Positions 17,992 to 27,342 of a DNA stretch of 64,000 nt are shown here, one piece after another. The first letter of the stretch is position 1, and every line of letters starts with the position of its first letter. The position numbers were made by a program, and so were the translations under genes. This DNA is from Ignatzschineria sp. RMDPL8A (GTDB lineage Bacteria; Pseudomonadota; Gammaproteobacteria; Cardiobacteriales; Wohlfahrtiimonadaceae): positions 992,001-1,056,000 of the forward strand of contig NZ_JAPPWA010000002.1 of assembly GCF_029815055.1 (NCBI RefSeq), read 5' to 3'. Below the pieces are notes generated by a model. That model was not told where the DNA came from. It saw only the letters and a list, made by a program, of their open reading frames with translations, and did not search any database.

Positions 17992-19818
17992 TTAATCTTC
18001 GTCTTTGTGTGAACGGTAGAAACGTTTACGATCGTTCTCGGTGAGGTAACGCTTACGAATACGGATTGATTTTGGCGTTACTTCTACTAACTCATCGTCA
18101 TCGATAAACTCGATGGCGCGCTCAAGCGTTAACTTAATAGGCGGTGAAAGCGTTAAAGCTTCGTCACTTCCCGCGGCACGCATGTTGGTGAGCTGTTTAC
18201 CTTTAAGGGCATTGACTACAAGGTCATTATCGCGTGAGTGAACCCCGATAATTTGGCCTTCGTAAATATCATCCCCATGTGATGCGAAGAGGCGACCGCG
18301 TTCTTGTAAGTTAAAGAGGGCGTAAGCAAGGGCTTTCCCTTCACCGTTTGAGATTAATACCCCATTTTTACGGCGACCGACTTCCCCTTTTTTATAAGGG
18401 CCATAATGTGAGAAGTTATGATACATCAAGCCCGTTCCGCTAGTGAGCGTCATAAATTCCGTTTGGAAACCGATTAAACCACGCGATGGAATGATGTAAT
18501 CGATACGAATACGGCCTTTTCCGTCCGGCATCATATCTTGCAGTTCTGCAAAACGCTCACCCATCTGTTGCATGATTGCCCCTTGATGGTTTTCGTCGAT
18601 ATCAAAGGTTAATGTTTCGTAAGGTTCGGTTTTAACGCCGTTCTCTTCACGAATAATAACCTCAGGACGACCCACGGCTAATTCATAGCCTTCACGGCGC
18701 ATATTTTCGATTAAGATTGATAAGTGAAGCTCACCACGACCGGACACTTTAAAGCGGTCAGGGTTATCGGTATCTTCCACGCGAAGCGCAACGTTATGCA
18801 CAAGCTCTTGGTCTAAACGCTCACGAATTTGGCGTGAGGTAATAAATTTACCCTCTTTACCGGCAAATGGTGAGGTATTGACTTGGAAGCTCATCGATAC
18901 GGTAGGCTCGTCAACGGTTAATACAGGCAGCGCTTCAGGGTGATTAGGATCACAGAGCGTATCTGAAATATAGAGCGGCTCAATCCCGGTAAAGGAGATG
19001 ATGTCGCCTGCTTGCGCCGATTCAAATTCGACTTTTTCAAGTCCACGGAAGCCCAAAATTTGTTGCATACGCGCGGTACGAATGTTGCCTTCACGGTCGA
19101 TCACTTTAACCGGTGAGTTTTTAGTGATTTTACCGCGTTGAATACGGCCAACCCCAATAACACCCACGTATGAGTTGTAGTCAAGCGATGATACTTGTAA
19201 TTGGAACGGTGCATCCACTTCCACATTCGGTGGATCAACGTGGTCGATAATCGCTTGGAAAAGCGGGTCCATGTTGCCATCGCGAACGTCAGAAGTTAGG
19301 CCTGCAAAGCCATTGAGGCCCGATGCGTAGATCACAGGGAAGTCGAGCTGTTCGTCAGTTGCGCCAAGTTTGTCAAAAAGTTCAAACGTTTGGTCAAGCA
19401 CCCAATCAGGACGCGCGCCCGGGCGGTCAATCTTGTTGATCACCACGATTGGTTTAAAGCCCATTGCAAACGCTTTTTGCGTTACAAAGCGGGTTTGTGG
19501 CATCGGTCCTTCAACAGAATCCACAAGTAATAATACCGAATCGACCATGGAGAGAACGCGTTCTACTTCACCACCAAAGTCGGCGTGACCTGGGGTGTCC
19601 ACAATGTTGATGCGATAATCTTTCCACTCGATCGCTGTATTTTTAGCAAGAATGGTAATGCCGCGCTCTTTCTCGATTTGACCTGAGTCCATTACGCGAT
19701 CTGCAACTTTTTCGTGTTCCTTAAAGGTCCCCGAAAGTTTTAAAAGTTGGTCCACCAGCGTTGTTTTACCATGGTCAACGTGGGCAATAATGGCTATATT
19801 TCGTAAATTTTGTATCAT
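17992..19818 (-). CDS. typA: Ribosome-associated GTPase TypA/BipA
   Basis: Translational GTPase of the EF-G/LepA group that binds ribosomes and is needed for 50S assembly and growth under stress or cold. G1 is [15 protein letters not shown] (13-27), switch II region [16 protein letters not shown], and [10 protein letters not shown] is G4. Domains III, V and the BipA-specific C-terminal domain follow, with [11 protein letters not shown] and the terminal [11 protein letters not shown] characteristic of BipA. Length 608 (E. coli 607). Divergent from the alaC-type gene. Confidence 0.97.
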   Translation of the reverse strand: MIQNLRNIAIIAHVDHGKTTLVDQLLKLSGTFKEHEKVADRVMDSGQIEKERGITILAKNTAIEWKDYRINIVDTPGHADFGGEVERVLSMVDSVLLLVDSVEGPMPQTRFVTQKAFAMGFKPIVVINKIDRPGARPDWVLDQTFELFDKLGATDEQLDFPVIYASGLNGFAGLTSDVRDGNMDPLFQAIIDHVDPPNVEVDAPFQLQVSSLDYNSYVGVIGVGRIQRGKITKNSPVKVIDREGNIRTARMQQILGFRGLEKVEFESAQAGDIISFTGIEPLYISDTLCDPNHPEALPVLTVDEPTVSMSFQVNTSPFAGKEGKFITSRQIRERLDQELVHNVALRVEDTDNPDRFKVSGRGELHLSILIENMRREGYELAVGRPEVIIREENGVKTEPYETLTFDIDENHQGAIMQQMGERFAELQDMMPDGKGRIRIDYIIPSRGLIGFQTEFMTLTSGTGLMYHNFSHYGPYKKGEVGRRKNGVLISNGEGKALAYALFNLQERGRLFASHGDDIYEGQIIGVHSRDNDLVVNALKGKQLTNMRAAGSDEALTLSPPIKLTLERAIEFIDDDELVEVTPKSIRIRKRYLTENDRKRFYRSHKDED

Positions 19819-19922
19819 CTAAATATCTTATGTTATTTGTATAAAAAACTACCAGCTCCATATTCTACTCTTTTTTTCATTTTTTTTCTCTAAAAATGGT
19901 AAAGAATAGGGGGCTTAGAGAG

Positions 19923-19951
19923 TTGACAACGTCTCGAAACGCTTGTAACTT
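19923..19951 (+). promoter_or_regulatory. Possible promoter for the alaC-type gene
   Basis: TTGACA at 19923-19928 is followed after 17 bp by TAACTT (19946-19951), a weak -10. It lies about 50 bp before the start codon in the typA/alaC divergent gap. Confidence 0.4.
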
Positions 19952-19997
19952 TGCTATTGATATGGATCATTTATTTTATTAATTAGAGAGGCTAACA

Positions 19998-21200
19998 ATG
20001 TCCGTCAAACCATCCACTTCCTTTAAACGAATTGATAATCTTCCTCCGTATGTCTTTAGCGTGATTGATGAACTCAAAGCCAAAGCCAAAGCCGCCGGAC
20101 AGGAAGTGATCGATTTTGGTATGGGTAACCCAGATCAACCTACGCCAAAGCATATTGTGGATGCCTTAATTGAAGCCGCCAAGGTGGGTGAAAATCACCG
20201 TTACTCTCAATCGCGCGGGGTGCTAGAACTCCGTGAAGCGATCGCTCTTTGGTATAAAAAACGTTTCGATGTTGCCCTCGATGCGGAAACGGAAACCATC
20301 TATACCATCGGTTCGAAAGAAGGGCTTGCGGATTTAACTTTAGCAACGCTCTCTGAGGGCGACACCATTTTAGCACCAAATCCTGCATATCCGATCCATC
20401 CGTACGGACCTATTATAGCAGGTGCAAAAGTAATTCATGTAGAAACTGGCCCCGATACAAATTTTGAGGCAAATCTCTTAGAAGCGATTGAATCAGCAAG
20501 CCCTAAACCGAAGATGATGTTTCTCAATTTCCCAAGTAATCCGACGACCGAATGTGTCGATCTTGATTTTTTTGAGCGTATTGTAAAGATCGCCAAAGAG
20601 CACGGCATTTGGATTGTGCACGATCTTGCTTACGCCGACCTTGCCTTTGATGGCTATAAAGCGCCCTCCATCATGCAGGTGGAAGGGGCAAAAGAGATTG
20701 CGGTGGAATCGTTTACGCTATCAAAAAGTTATAATATGCCTGGCTGGCGCGTTGGGTTTATGGTGGGCAATCCCATCTTAATTGCCGCGCTTGCGAAAAT
20801 GAAATCTTATCTTGATTACGGCACCTTTGCCCCGATTCAAATGGCTGCGATTGAAGCGCTCACCGGCCCGCAAGAGTGTGTGCAAGAGATCTCTGATCTT
20901 TACGAGCATCGCCGTAATGTGCTTTGTGATGGATTAAATGCGATTGGTTGGCCTGTTGAAAAACCGAAAGCGTCGATGTTTGTTTGGGCGAAAATTCCGG
21001 AAGCCTATCGCGACATGGGCTCGATGGAGTTTGCTAAAAAGCTGATTAACGAAGCGTCCGTTGCCGTCTCTCCCGGGATTGGGTTTGGTGAGAAGGGCGA
21101 TCATTTTGTGCGTTTAGGCTTAATTGTCGATGATGAGCGCACTGCGATTGCGTTAGAGAGCATTCGCGCTATGTTTGAAAAAGATGGCGTTGTGGCGTAA
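19998..21200 (+). CDS. alaC: Alanine-type aminotransferase (AlaC family)
   Basis: Class I/II PLP aminotransferase that most likely makes alanine from pyruvate and glutamate. The PLP lysine is K243 in TLSKSYNMPGWRVGF; the SNPTTE and HDLAYADLAFDG segments and the substrate-binding Arg region near FVRLGLI are typical of AlaC. Length 400 (E. coli AlaC 412). GAGAGG lies upstream of ATG 19998. A terminator follows. LL-diaminopimelate aminotransferase-like members look similar, so the exact substrate is not certain. Confidence 0.82.
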   Translation: MSVKPSTSFKRIDNLPPYVFSVIDELKAKAKAAGQEVIDFGMGNPDQPTPKHIVDALIEAAKVGENHRYSQSRGVLELREAIALWYKKRFDVALDAETETIYTIGSKEGLADLTLATLSEGDTILAPNPAYPIHPYGPIIAGAKVIHVETGPDTNFEANLLEAIESASPKPKMMFLNFPSNPTTECVDLDFFERIVKIAKEHGIWIVHDLAYADLAFDGYKAPSIMQVEGAKEIAVESFTLSKSYNMPGWRVGFMVGNPILIAALAKMKSYLDYGTFAPIQMAAIEALTGPQECVQEISDLYEHRRNVLCDGLNAIGWPVEKPKASMFVWAKIPEAYRDMGSMEFAKKLINEASVAVSPGIGFGEKGDHFVRLGLIVDDERTAIALESIRAMFEKDGVVA

Positions 21201-21261
21201 GTATATAAGTGTATACTGGTCTTAGTCGTGTTAAACGATTAAGAATGTAGCGGAAAAAAGA

Positions 21262-21297
21262 AAAGGTCATGGAGGGAACTCGATGGCCTTTTTTTGT
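21262..21297 (+). terminator. Intrinsic terminator after the alaC-type gene
   Basis: A 9-bp stem (21262-21270 and 21283-21291, one G-U pair) is followed by six to seven T. Confidence 0.75.
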
Positions 21298-21436
21298 TAG
21301 CAAAATTTTATGGGGAAACGCGGTGAAACGATCCGTTAAAAACCACAAAAAATCGAATCGAGCGGACAATTGAATCGCTATGTAATTGAATTGTAGTAAA
21401 TAGATGAAATCATAGGAATAAATTAGGCGTTTTGGT

Positions 21437-21466
21437 TGAAGTTTGGCGTGATAAAACGGTAGAATA
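21437..21466 (+). promoter_or_regulatory. Possible promoter for fba
   Basis: TTGAAG at 21437-21442 and TAGAAT at 21461-21466 are 18 bp apart, about 35 bp before the fba start. Confidence 0.4.
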
Positions 21467-21500
21467 TGGGTGTTTTAAATTTATGTAGGAGAAATGTAGT

Positions 21501-22577
21501 ATGTCAACGATTCTTGATGTAGTAAAGCCAGGCGTTCTCTATGGCGATGATGTTCAAAAAGTCTTTAAAATCGCGAAAGAAAACGGATTTGCGCTTCCTG
21601 CCATTAACGTTGTAAACACAGAATCTGTGAATGGCGTTTTAGAAGCGGCAGCAAAAGCCAAATCACCGGTTATTATTCAGTTCTCAAACGGCGGTGCAAA
21701 ATTCTATGCCGGCCGTGGTCTTAAACTTGATGGCGATGAAGCGGCTATTTTAGGCGCGGTTGCCGGTGCAAAACATGTGCACATGATGGCGGAAGCGTAC
21801 GGCGTTCCGGTAATTTTACATACCGACCACGCAGCGCGTAAACTCCTTCCATGGATTGACGGGCTTTTAGAAGCGGGTAAAAAATTCAAAGAAGAGACGG
21901 GCAAACCACTCTTTTCATCACACATGATCGACCTATCGGCAGAGCCTTTAGAAGATAATATCGCGACCTGTGTTGAGTATATGGAAAAACTTCATGCTCT
22001 TGATATGACGCTTGAAATCGAGCTTGGTATTACCGGCGGCGAAGAAGATGGCGTGGATAACACTGCGATCGATAACGCCCTTCTCTACACGCAACCTGAG
22101 CACGTTGCTTACGCGTACGAAGCGCTTAGCAAAGTGAGCCACAGATTCACGATTGCGGCATCGTTTGGTAACGTCCACGGCGTATATAAGCCTGGTAACG
22201 TAGAGCTTTCTCCGATCATTCTCGACAATTCACAAAAATATGTTTCTGAGAAATTTGATCTTCCTGCAAAATCACTTGATTTCGTATTCCACGGCGGTTC
22301 AGGCTCAAGCTTAGAAGATATCCGTGAAGCGATCAGCTACGGCGTGATCAAAATGAATATCGATACCGATACACAGTGGGCAACGTGGGAAGGGGTATTA
22401 AACTTCTATAACGAGAAGAAAGATTACCTCCAAGGCCAACTCGGTAACCCTGAAGGCGAACATGCGCCGAACAAAGCATTCTATGATCCACGCACTTGGT
22501 TACGTGCCGGTCAAGAGAGCATGGTGAATCGCGTATTGAAAGCATTTGAAGATCTAAATGCGATGAATCGTTTCTAA
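21501..22577 (+). CDS. fba: Class II fructose-bisphosphate aldolase
   Basis: Zinc-dependent aldolase that cleaves fructose 1,6-bisphosphate in glycolysis and makes it in gluconeogenesis. The HTDHAARKLL segment holds catalytic D109 and zinc ligand H110; further motifs are EIELGITGGEEDG, ASFGNVHGVYKPG (second zinc His), DFVFHGGSGSS (third) and MNIDTDTQWA. 358 residues, the E. coli FbaA length. GTAGGAGA lies 8-9 bp before ATG 21501. A terminator lies in the fba-rlmB gap. Confidence 0.96.
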   Translation: MSTILDVVKPGVLYGDDVQKVFKIAKENGFALPAINVVNTESVNGVLEAAAKAKSPVIIQFSNGGAKFYAGRGLKLDGDEAAILGAVAGAKHVHMMAEAYGVPVILHTDHAARKLLPWIDGLLEAGKKFKEETGKPLFSSHMIDLSAEPLEDNIATCVEYMEKLHALDMTLEIELGITGGEEDGVDNTAIDNALLYTQPEHVAYAYEALSKVSHRFTIAASFGNVHGVYKPGNVELSPIILDNSQKYVSEKFDLPAKSLDFVFHGGSGSSLEDIREAISYGVIKMNIDTDTQWATWEGVLNFYNEKKDYLQGQLGNPEGEHAPNKAFYDPRTWLRAGQESMVNRVLKAFEDLNAMNRF

Positions 22578-22625
22578 TTTAAGTCTAATTAGATTCTAAT
22601 TAAACGGTAAATCCTTTACACTATA

Positions 22626-22663
22626 AGCCGTCCTCGCGAGTGATTCGATGAGGGCGGTTTTTT
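22626..22663 (+). terminator. Intrinsic terminator after fba
   Basis: An 8-bp stem (22628-22635 and 22650-22657, one G-U pair) is followed by six T. It overlaps the long in-frame extension upstream of rlmB and so argues for the downstream rlmB start. Confidence 0.8.
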
Positions 22664-22686
22664 ATTTTACGGGTATTGAGTTAACA

Positions 22687-23430
22687 ATGATGAAGCAAAA
22701 AGAGTGGATTTTTGGATTCCACGCGATCGAAGCCGCACTCGATGAGGGCGAAATTTTACAAGTGGTGATTGATAAAACGCGCCGCGATAAACGGATGAAT
22801 CAGCTCTTAGAGAAAGCCTATGCAAAGAGCGTTGTGGTCAATTATGGCGATGGAAGATTGCTCGATGAGACGGCAGACGATGTGCGTCACCAAGGCATTA
22901 TGGCGGAAGTATTAGTGCGCGCGCCAGAAAATGAAGATTTTATCTATAACTTACTTGAATCGATCGGTCATCCGCCTTTTTTACTCATTTTAGATGAAGT
23001 GCAAGACCCGCATAATGTGGGCGCGTGTCTGCGTACGGCAGAGGCGTTTGGGATCGATGCCGTGATTGTTCCGAAAGATAATTCCTGTGGATTAACGCCG
23101 ATTGTGCGTAAAGTCTCAAGTGGTAGTTCTGAGCGTGTGCCCTTTGTGGAAGTGACTAATATCTCGCGCTTTTTAGAGAGCATTAAAGAGCAGGGTATCT
23201 GGACCTATGGATTGGCTGGCGGCGGCGAAGGAACGGTCTATTCCACCGATTTCCGCGGTCCGGTTGCGATTGTGATGGGGTCAGAAGGAAAGGGGCTGCG
23301 CCGATTAACGGAAAAGCAGTGCGATTTCATCGTAAAAATCCCGATGGAAGGCAAAATTGAGAGCTTAAATGTCTCGGTTGCAACGGCGGTTACTCTGGGT
23401 GAAGCGTACCGTCAGCGCCAAGGCTTATAG
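22687..23430 (+). CDS. rlmB: 23S rRNA (guanosine2251-2'-O)-methyltransferase RlmB
   Basis: SPOUT-class methyltransferase that modifies G2251 in the 23S P-loop. The substrate-binding N-terminal domain begins GFHAIEAALDEGE, and the knot carries the three SPOUT motifs: DPHNVGACLRTAEAFG, AIVMGSEGKGLRRL and IPMEGKIESLNVSVATAV. The frame is open to an ATG at 22648, but those codons lie in the fba terminator hairpin; the ATG pair at 22687/22690 gives 247 residues, close to E. coli RlmB (243). Followed by a bidirectional terminator. Confidence 0.95.
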   Translation: MMKQKEWIFGFHAIEAALDEGEILQVVIDKTRRDKRMNQLLEKAYAKSVVVNYGDGRLLDETADDVRHQGIMAEVLVRAPENEDFIYNLLESIGHPPFLLILDEVQDPHNVGACLRTAEAFGIDAVIVPKDNSCGLTPIVRKVSSGSSERVPFVEVTNISRFLESIKEQGIWTYGLAGGGEGTVYSTDFRGPVAIVMGSEGKGLRRLTEKQCDFIVKIPMEGKIESLNVSVATAVTLGEAYRQRQGL

Positions 23431-23467
23431 GTTGTCAGTTACTCAATAAGTAATTATTGGAAACACT

Positions 23468-23517
23468 AAAAAAGCACATGGTTGACCTCAAAATTGAGGA
23501 ATTCATGTGCTTTTTTA
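23468..23517 (+). terminator. Bidirectional intrinsic terminator between rlmB and the small membrane protein gene
   Basis: Long hairpin with outer arms AAAAAGCACATG / CATGTGCTTTTT and an inner CCTCAA/TTGAGG pairing. A-run on the left and T-run on the right let it end transcripts from both convergent genes. Confidence 0.8.
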
Positions 23518-23593
23518 TTTCATCTAAAATGATGATTATTTTATGTCGATTGCCTTTGTCGGATTGCCGTTTATCGGTGCGAAGATCGCATCT

Positions 23594-23845
23594 CTAATCG
23601 GGCACTTGGCGATGATACACCTTCTCTTCATCTTCTTTACGATACTCATTCGGGCGAATCAATTGGTATGCGGTAAAGCCTGAGAACCAGAGTAAAAATC
23701 CAAAGGGCACCACCATGGTGACCATATATTTCCCGATCTCATAGATGAAATTCTCTCCGAACATCAGCATCGGCAAGCCCAAAACGCACCCAACGGTGGT
23801 GAGAATAATGCCGAGATAATAGACAAACATATTAAACTTTAACAT
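23594..23845 (-). CDS. Small hypothetical membrane protein, two spans
   Basis: An 83-residue protein I do not recognise. It has two hydrophobic spans (about 7-28 and 40-62) and a charged C-terminal tail rich in Arg, Glu and Lys. The N-terminal MLKFN lacks a cleavage site, so it is probably integral in the inner membrane. It stands alone between a terminator and the ghrA-like gene 51 bp upstream on the same strand and may be co-transcribed with it. Confidence 0.65.
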   Translation of the reverse strand: MLKFNMFVYYLGIILTTVGCVLGLPMLMFGENFIYEIGKYMVTMVVPFGFLLWFSGFTAYQLIRPNEYRKEDEEKVYHRQVPD

Positions 23846-23896
23846 AACGAACGCCTTTACACTGCGGTGAGAACGGCTCTTACTATAGCATAATTT

Positions 23897-24832
23897 TTAA
23901 TAGCCCTTCACGGCATCAATCAAATTTAATGGCGCTTTATTTTCCATAATTTGATGGATGTTTTGCAGGACCTGTTCTGCTGCAGTACGAGGATTAGTGC
24001 TCGCTGCAATGTGCGGGGTCATCTCGATATCGGGGTATTGCCAGAAAGGGTGTGTTTGTGGAAGCGGTTCCTCATTGAACACATCAAGAAGTGCGCCACT
24101 TAAGTGACCAGAATCGAGCAATTCAAGAAGATCATTTTCAACAAGATGTTCGCCGCGGGCGGGATTGATTAAAAAAGCGCCGGGCGCTAATTTTGATAAG
24201 GTATCGCAGTTTAAAATGCCCGTCGTTTCGGGGGTGAGCGGTAATAGACAGATCAGCACCTGAAGCTCATTTAAAAAGGCATTGAGCTCGTCACTTCCGG
24301 CATAAGAGAGCGCCATTTTGGTGCGTTTTTTACTTCTCGACCAGACGTGCAGATTGGTAAATCCATTTTTATAGAGCCGTGCGGTAATGGCAGAGCCAAG
24401 TTCTCCAAAACCTAAAATCCCGATGGAAAATTGATCGTGGAAATTCCGCGAAAGCGGCTCCCAGATTTGATCCTTTTGTTGACGCTGATAGAGATGAAAT
24501 TTACGAAAGGCTTTGAGCGTGCCGTAGAGGGCATATTCGCACATCTGCTCGGTCATATCGGGGTCGATAATGCGGCTAATGGGAATATCTTTAGGAAGAT
24601 CGGGGCATTTAAAGAGATGATCGACGCCCATGCCGAGCGACTGGATCAATTTTAAGTTATTTAACTGAGGGAAAACCCCTTCGGGAGGTTGCCATGCAAG
24701 GACGATTTCAATCGAATCAAGATCGGGATTATCCGTGAGATTGACCAGTTGAATCCGTGAATCGAGCGCTGAAAGTTGGTCCCTCCAGCGCGCAAAACTC
24801 TTCTCGTTTGTCGAGGTAAATAGAACCCGCAT
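23897..24832 (-). CDS. ghrA: Glyoxylate/hydroxypyruvate reductase A-like dehydrogenase
   Basis: D-isomer-specific 2-hydroxyacid dehydrogenase that reduces glyoxylate or hydroxypyruvate with NAD(P)H. The Rossmann fingerprint is GILGFGELGSAI (about 138-149), the catalytic Arg is in INPARGEHLVEND, Glu in DVFNEEPLP and His in TPHIAAST. WSRSKK after the second beta strand suggests NADPH preference, as in GhrA. 311 residues matches the GhrA subgroup (312 in E. coli). The exact substrate is an inference from subgroup resemblance. Confidence 0.82.
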   Translation of the reverse strand: MRVLFTSTNEKSFARWRDQLSALDSRIQLVNLTDNPDLDSIEIVLAWQPPEGVFPQLNNLKLIQSLGMGVDHLFKCPDLPKDIPISRIIDPDMTEQMCEYALYGTLKAFRKFHLYQRQQKDQIWEPLSRNFHDQFSIGILGFGELGSAITARLYKNGFTNLHVWSRSKKRTKMALSYAGSDELNAFLNELQVLICLLPLTPETTGILNCDTLSKLAPGAFLINPARGEHLVENDLLELLDSGHLSGALLDVFNEEPLPQTHPFWQYPDIEMTPHIAASTNPRTAAEQVLQNIHQIMENKAPLNLIDAVKGY

Positions 24833-24859
24833 GGCACTCCTTTAATTTACATTAGATGA

Positions 24860-25279
24860 TTATTTTTGATTGCTCTCTTTAAGTAGATCGCGAATTTCAC
24901 CTAAAAGCAATTCCTCTTTTGAAGGGGTTGGTTCTGCAGGCGCTGCAGCCGCTTCTTCCTCTTTTTTGCTATGGAGCTTGTTGAGCACTTTAATCGCAAT
25001 AAAGATTGAGAAGGCAACGATGGTGAAGTCGAAGATATTTTGGATAAAGAGTCCGTAATTGAGCACCACTTCCGGCGCTTCTTCGGTGGCGGCTTTTAAG
25101 ACGAGCGAGAAATCTTTAAAGTCGATTCCGCCAATTAAAATCCCGAGTGGGGGCATGATAATGTCCGCAACGAGTGAGGAGACGATTTTGTTAAACGCCG
25201 CCCCAATGATCACCCCAACGGCGAGGTCGATCACATTACCGCGCATCGCAAACTCTTTGAACTCTTTAAATAATTTCAT
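24860..25279 (-). CDS. mscL: Large-conductance mechanosensitive channel MscL
   Basis: Pentameric inner-membrane channel that opens under hypo-osmotic shock. N-terminal amphipathic helix [17 protein letters not shown]1 with the pore-lining [21 protein letters not shown] (about 21-41), periplasmic loop, TM2 near 75-98 ([13 protein letters not shown]) and a cytoplasmic helix ending [12 protein letters not shown]. 139 residues, a normal length. Alanine/glutamate-rich linker ([11 protein letters not shown]) before the C-terminal helix. Start ATG 25279. Confidence 0.96.
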   Translation of the reverse strand: MKLFKEFKEFAMRGNVIDLAVGVIIGAAFNKIVSSLVADIIMPPLGILIGGIDFKDFSLVLKAATEEAPEVVLNYGLFIQNIFDFTIVAFSIFIAIKVLNKLHSKKEEEAAAAPAEPTPSKEELLLGEIRDLLKESNQK

Positions 25280-25596
25280 TGAAAAATCCTTTGATAAAAT
25301 AAATAAATGGAAATAACGCTCGTAGTGTAGCTAATAAACGTAAAATTTCGTAAATTTTATAAGAAATATTCGCCTAAAAACAGCTCACTATTTGCACGTT
25401 TTGGGTTAAAAAAGGAGATATAGAAGCAAATTTGAAGCCAATTCACTCCATTTTATGATTTTTATTTTTTTTATTTGACGAAATTATAGATTAGGGAGGA
25501 AGATAGGGTGTTTGAGCGCGAATTTGATGAAAAAAGAATCCTCGCGTAAAAACATTCGTCTCGTAGAATAATTATCAATACTAAAAAGGAAGAAGA
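25280..25596 (+). other. Intergenic region mscL/arcC, no gene seen
   Basis: 317 bp, A+T-rich, between the divergent mscL and arcC genes. It must hold promoters for both, but I cannot point to a convincing pair of boxes. No RNA gene, repeat or strong hairpin seen. Confidence 0.6.
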
Positions 25597-26520
25597 ATGA
25601 AAATTGTCGTGGCATTAGGTGGAAACGCCCTCGGATACAGCGTTTCAGAGCAGCATGAAAACTTAAAAAGCACCGTGGTTCCCTTAGTGGATTTGATCGC
25701 TGATGGGCATGATGTGGTGTTTACGCACGGAAATGGGCCACAAGTGGGCATGATTAAACTTGCGATGGATGCTGCCACCCAACACATTAATGCAGAGGCC
25801 ATGCCGATCACCGAGTGTGGGGCGATGAGCCAAGGGTATATCGGTTATCATTTACAGCGCTACCTACGAGACGAACTAGCACGACGCCGTATTGATAAAG
25901 AAGTGGTTACTGTGATTACCGAGGTGGAAGTGGATCCGAATGACCCCGCGTTTGAGAATCCGACAAAACCGATTGGCGCGTTTTATAGTAAAGAAGAGGC
26001 CGATCAATTGATGGCAAAAGGCTATAACATGATTGAAGATGCGGGCCGTGGTTATCGTACCGTGGTGGCATCGCCGATTCCGCAAAATATTATTCAAAAG
26101 AAAACGATCGAAGCGCTGATTGATGCCGGTGAAATTGTGATTACCGTCGGCGGTGGCGGGATTCCGGTGACGGTTTCAAGTGGCATCACCGATACCAAAC
26201 CTGCGGTAATTGACAAAGATTACGCCTCATCGAAACTTGCTGAAATTATCGATGCCGATTATCTAGTCATTTTAACTGCGGTAGAAAAAGTGGCGATCAA
26301 TTTTGGGAAACCCAATCAAGTGGAGCTCGATGTTTTAACGCCGGGTGAAGCGGAAGGATTTATCCAAAGCGGTGAATTTGCGCCGGGCTCAATGCTCCCT
26401 AAAGTGAAAGCGGCGATTAGTTTTGCCAATAGTAAACCGGGCCGTAAAGCGCTGATTACCTCCCTTGAAAAAGCCAAAGATGGATTAGCAGGACGTACCG
26501 GAACGGTGGTGATTGCCTAA
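25597..26520 (+). CDS. arcC: Carbamate kinase
   Basis: Amino-acid kinase fold enzyme that makes ATP from carbamoyl phosphate and ADP. VVALGGNAL (4-12), FTHGNGPQVG, VASPIPQNII, TVGGGGIPV, VIDKDYASSKLAEII and LTAVEKVAINFGKP follow in the canonical order, and 307 residues is normal. No arcA, arcB or arcD is adjacent, and the gene is flanked by its own gap and a terminator, so this is a single-gene unit. It may serve allantoin/agmatine or carbamoyl phosphate turnover instead of the arginine deiminase pathway, which cannot be told from here. AAAGGAAGAAG is a good ribosome site. Confidence 0.93.
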   Translation: MKIVVALGGNALGYSVSEQHENLKSTVVPLVDLIADGHDVVFTHGNGPQVGMIKLAMDAATQHINAEAMPITECGAMSQGYIGYHLQRYLRDELARRRIDKEVVTVITEVEVDPNDPAFENPTKPIGAFYSKEEADQLMAKGYNMIEDAGRGYRTVVASPIPQNIIQKKTIEALIDAGEIVITVGGGGIPVTVSSGITDTKPAVIDKDYASSKLAEIIDADYLVILTAVEKVAINFGKPNQVELDVLTPGEAEGFIQSGEFAPGSMLPKVKAAISFANSKPGRKALITSLEKAKDGLAGRTGTVVIA

Positions 26521-26556
26521 GTATTGATCTAATCAATCAAGAATCAGAACCGAGAG

Positions 26557-26589
26557 AAAAGCTAGCGTTTCATGCGCTGGCTTTTTTTG
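26557..26589 (+). terminator. Intrinsic terminator after arcC
   Basis: A 10-bp stem (about 26558-26567 and 26574-26583, one G-U pair) runs into seven T. Confidence 0.8.
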
Positions 26590-26690
26590 TGCGCCAAATA
26601 TATGCTACTATTTGCTCAGTTTGCCCCGATCGCGGGGTTGAACGTATTAAACTTAAAATTTAAAAATCTCGAGATAATTACACGATTGCT

Positions 26691-27224
26691 ATGGCTCTTT
26701 CAGATGACGATAAAGCGCTTTTTCGCACCACGCTCGGCAGTATTAAGCCGATCAAAAACGATAAAGTGGTTCACGCGCGCCGAAAAATTTCGGTGAAGGT
26801 GCGTCGTGCGTTGCCGGAAAATCAAAAAACGATCGATATGATGAGCGATGCCTCCCATTGGCTTGATCTTGATCCCGATGTGGAGATGCGTTACGCAAAA
26901 CCGGGCATTCAGCGCAGGCTCTTGAAAACACTGGCGCAAGGGCGGATTGAACCGGAAGCAGGGATCGATCTTCACGGGCTTACGGTGGAAGAGGCGCGCG
27001 ATGAACTGAGTGCCTTTTTATACGATTCGCTACGAGATAATTGTTATTGCGTTATTGTGGTGCATGGGCAGGGCTATAATTCGCCGGAAGGGCCTATTAT
27101 TCGCGGATTTGTCAATAAGTGGCTACGCCTTAAAAATGAGGTGCTCGCCTTTAGTAATGCTCCTCAATATATGGGCGGACGCGGGGCAACGCTCGTGCTG
27201 CTTCGTCGCGGTTATGAGTTTTAA
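26691..27224 (+). CDS. Smr-domain protein (SmrA/SmrB-like endonuclease)
   Basis: Predicted nuclease with a C-terminal Smr domain (about 88-177). Smr signatures: DLHGLTVEEARDEL, VVHGQGYNS (in place of the usual HGKG) and GGRGATLVLLRR. The basic N-terminal half (DDKALFRTTLGSIKP, KVVHARRKIS) matches stand-alone bacterial SmrA/SmrB proteins. E. coli SmrB (183 residues) cleaves mRNA between collided ribosomes and SmrA is a DNA/RNA nuclease of similar size; I cannot decide between them by eye. Gene alone between a terminator and the VUT-type gene. Confidence 0.85.
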   Translation: MALSDDDKALFRTTLGSIKPIKNDKVVHARRKISVKVRRALPENQKTIDMMSDASHWLDLDPDVEMRYAKPGIQRRLLKTLAQGRIEPEAGIDLHGLTVEEARDELSAFLYDSLRDNCYCVIVVHGQGYNSPEGPIIRGFVNKWLRLKNEVLAFSNAPQYMGGRGATLVLLRRGYEF

Positions 27225-27342
27225 GGTCGCACACTCGATTAAAAACGAGTAGAATACGATTTCACATACATTGTTTTACGGTAATTCATTGCAATTACGT
27301 TTGGGTTCCCTCACCCCCAAATCTAAATAAAAAGGTTTAAAG

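Noticed and set aside
22648-22686. 13-codon N-terminal extension of rlmB
   Set aside because: The codons lie in the right arm and T-run of the fba terminator, and the extension is not part of the RlmB family.
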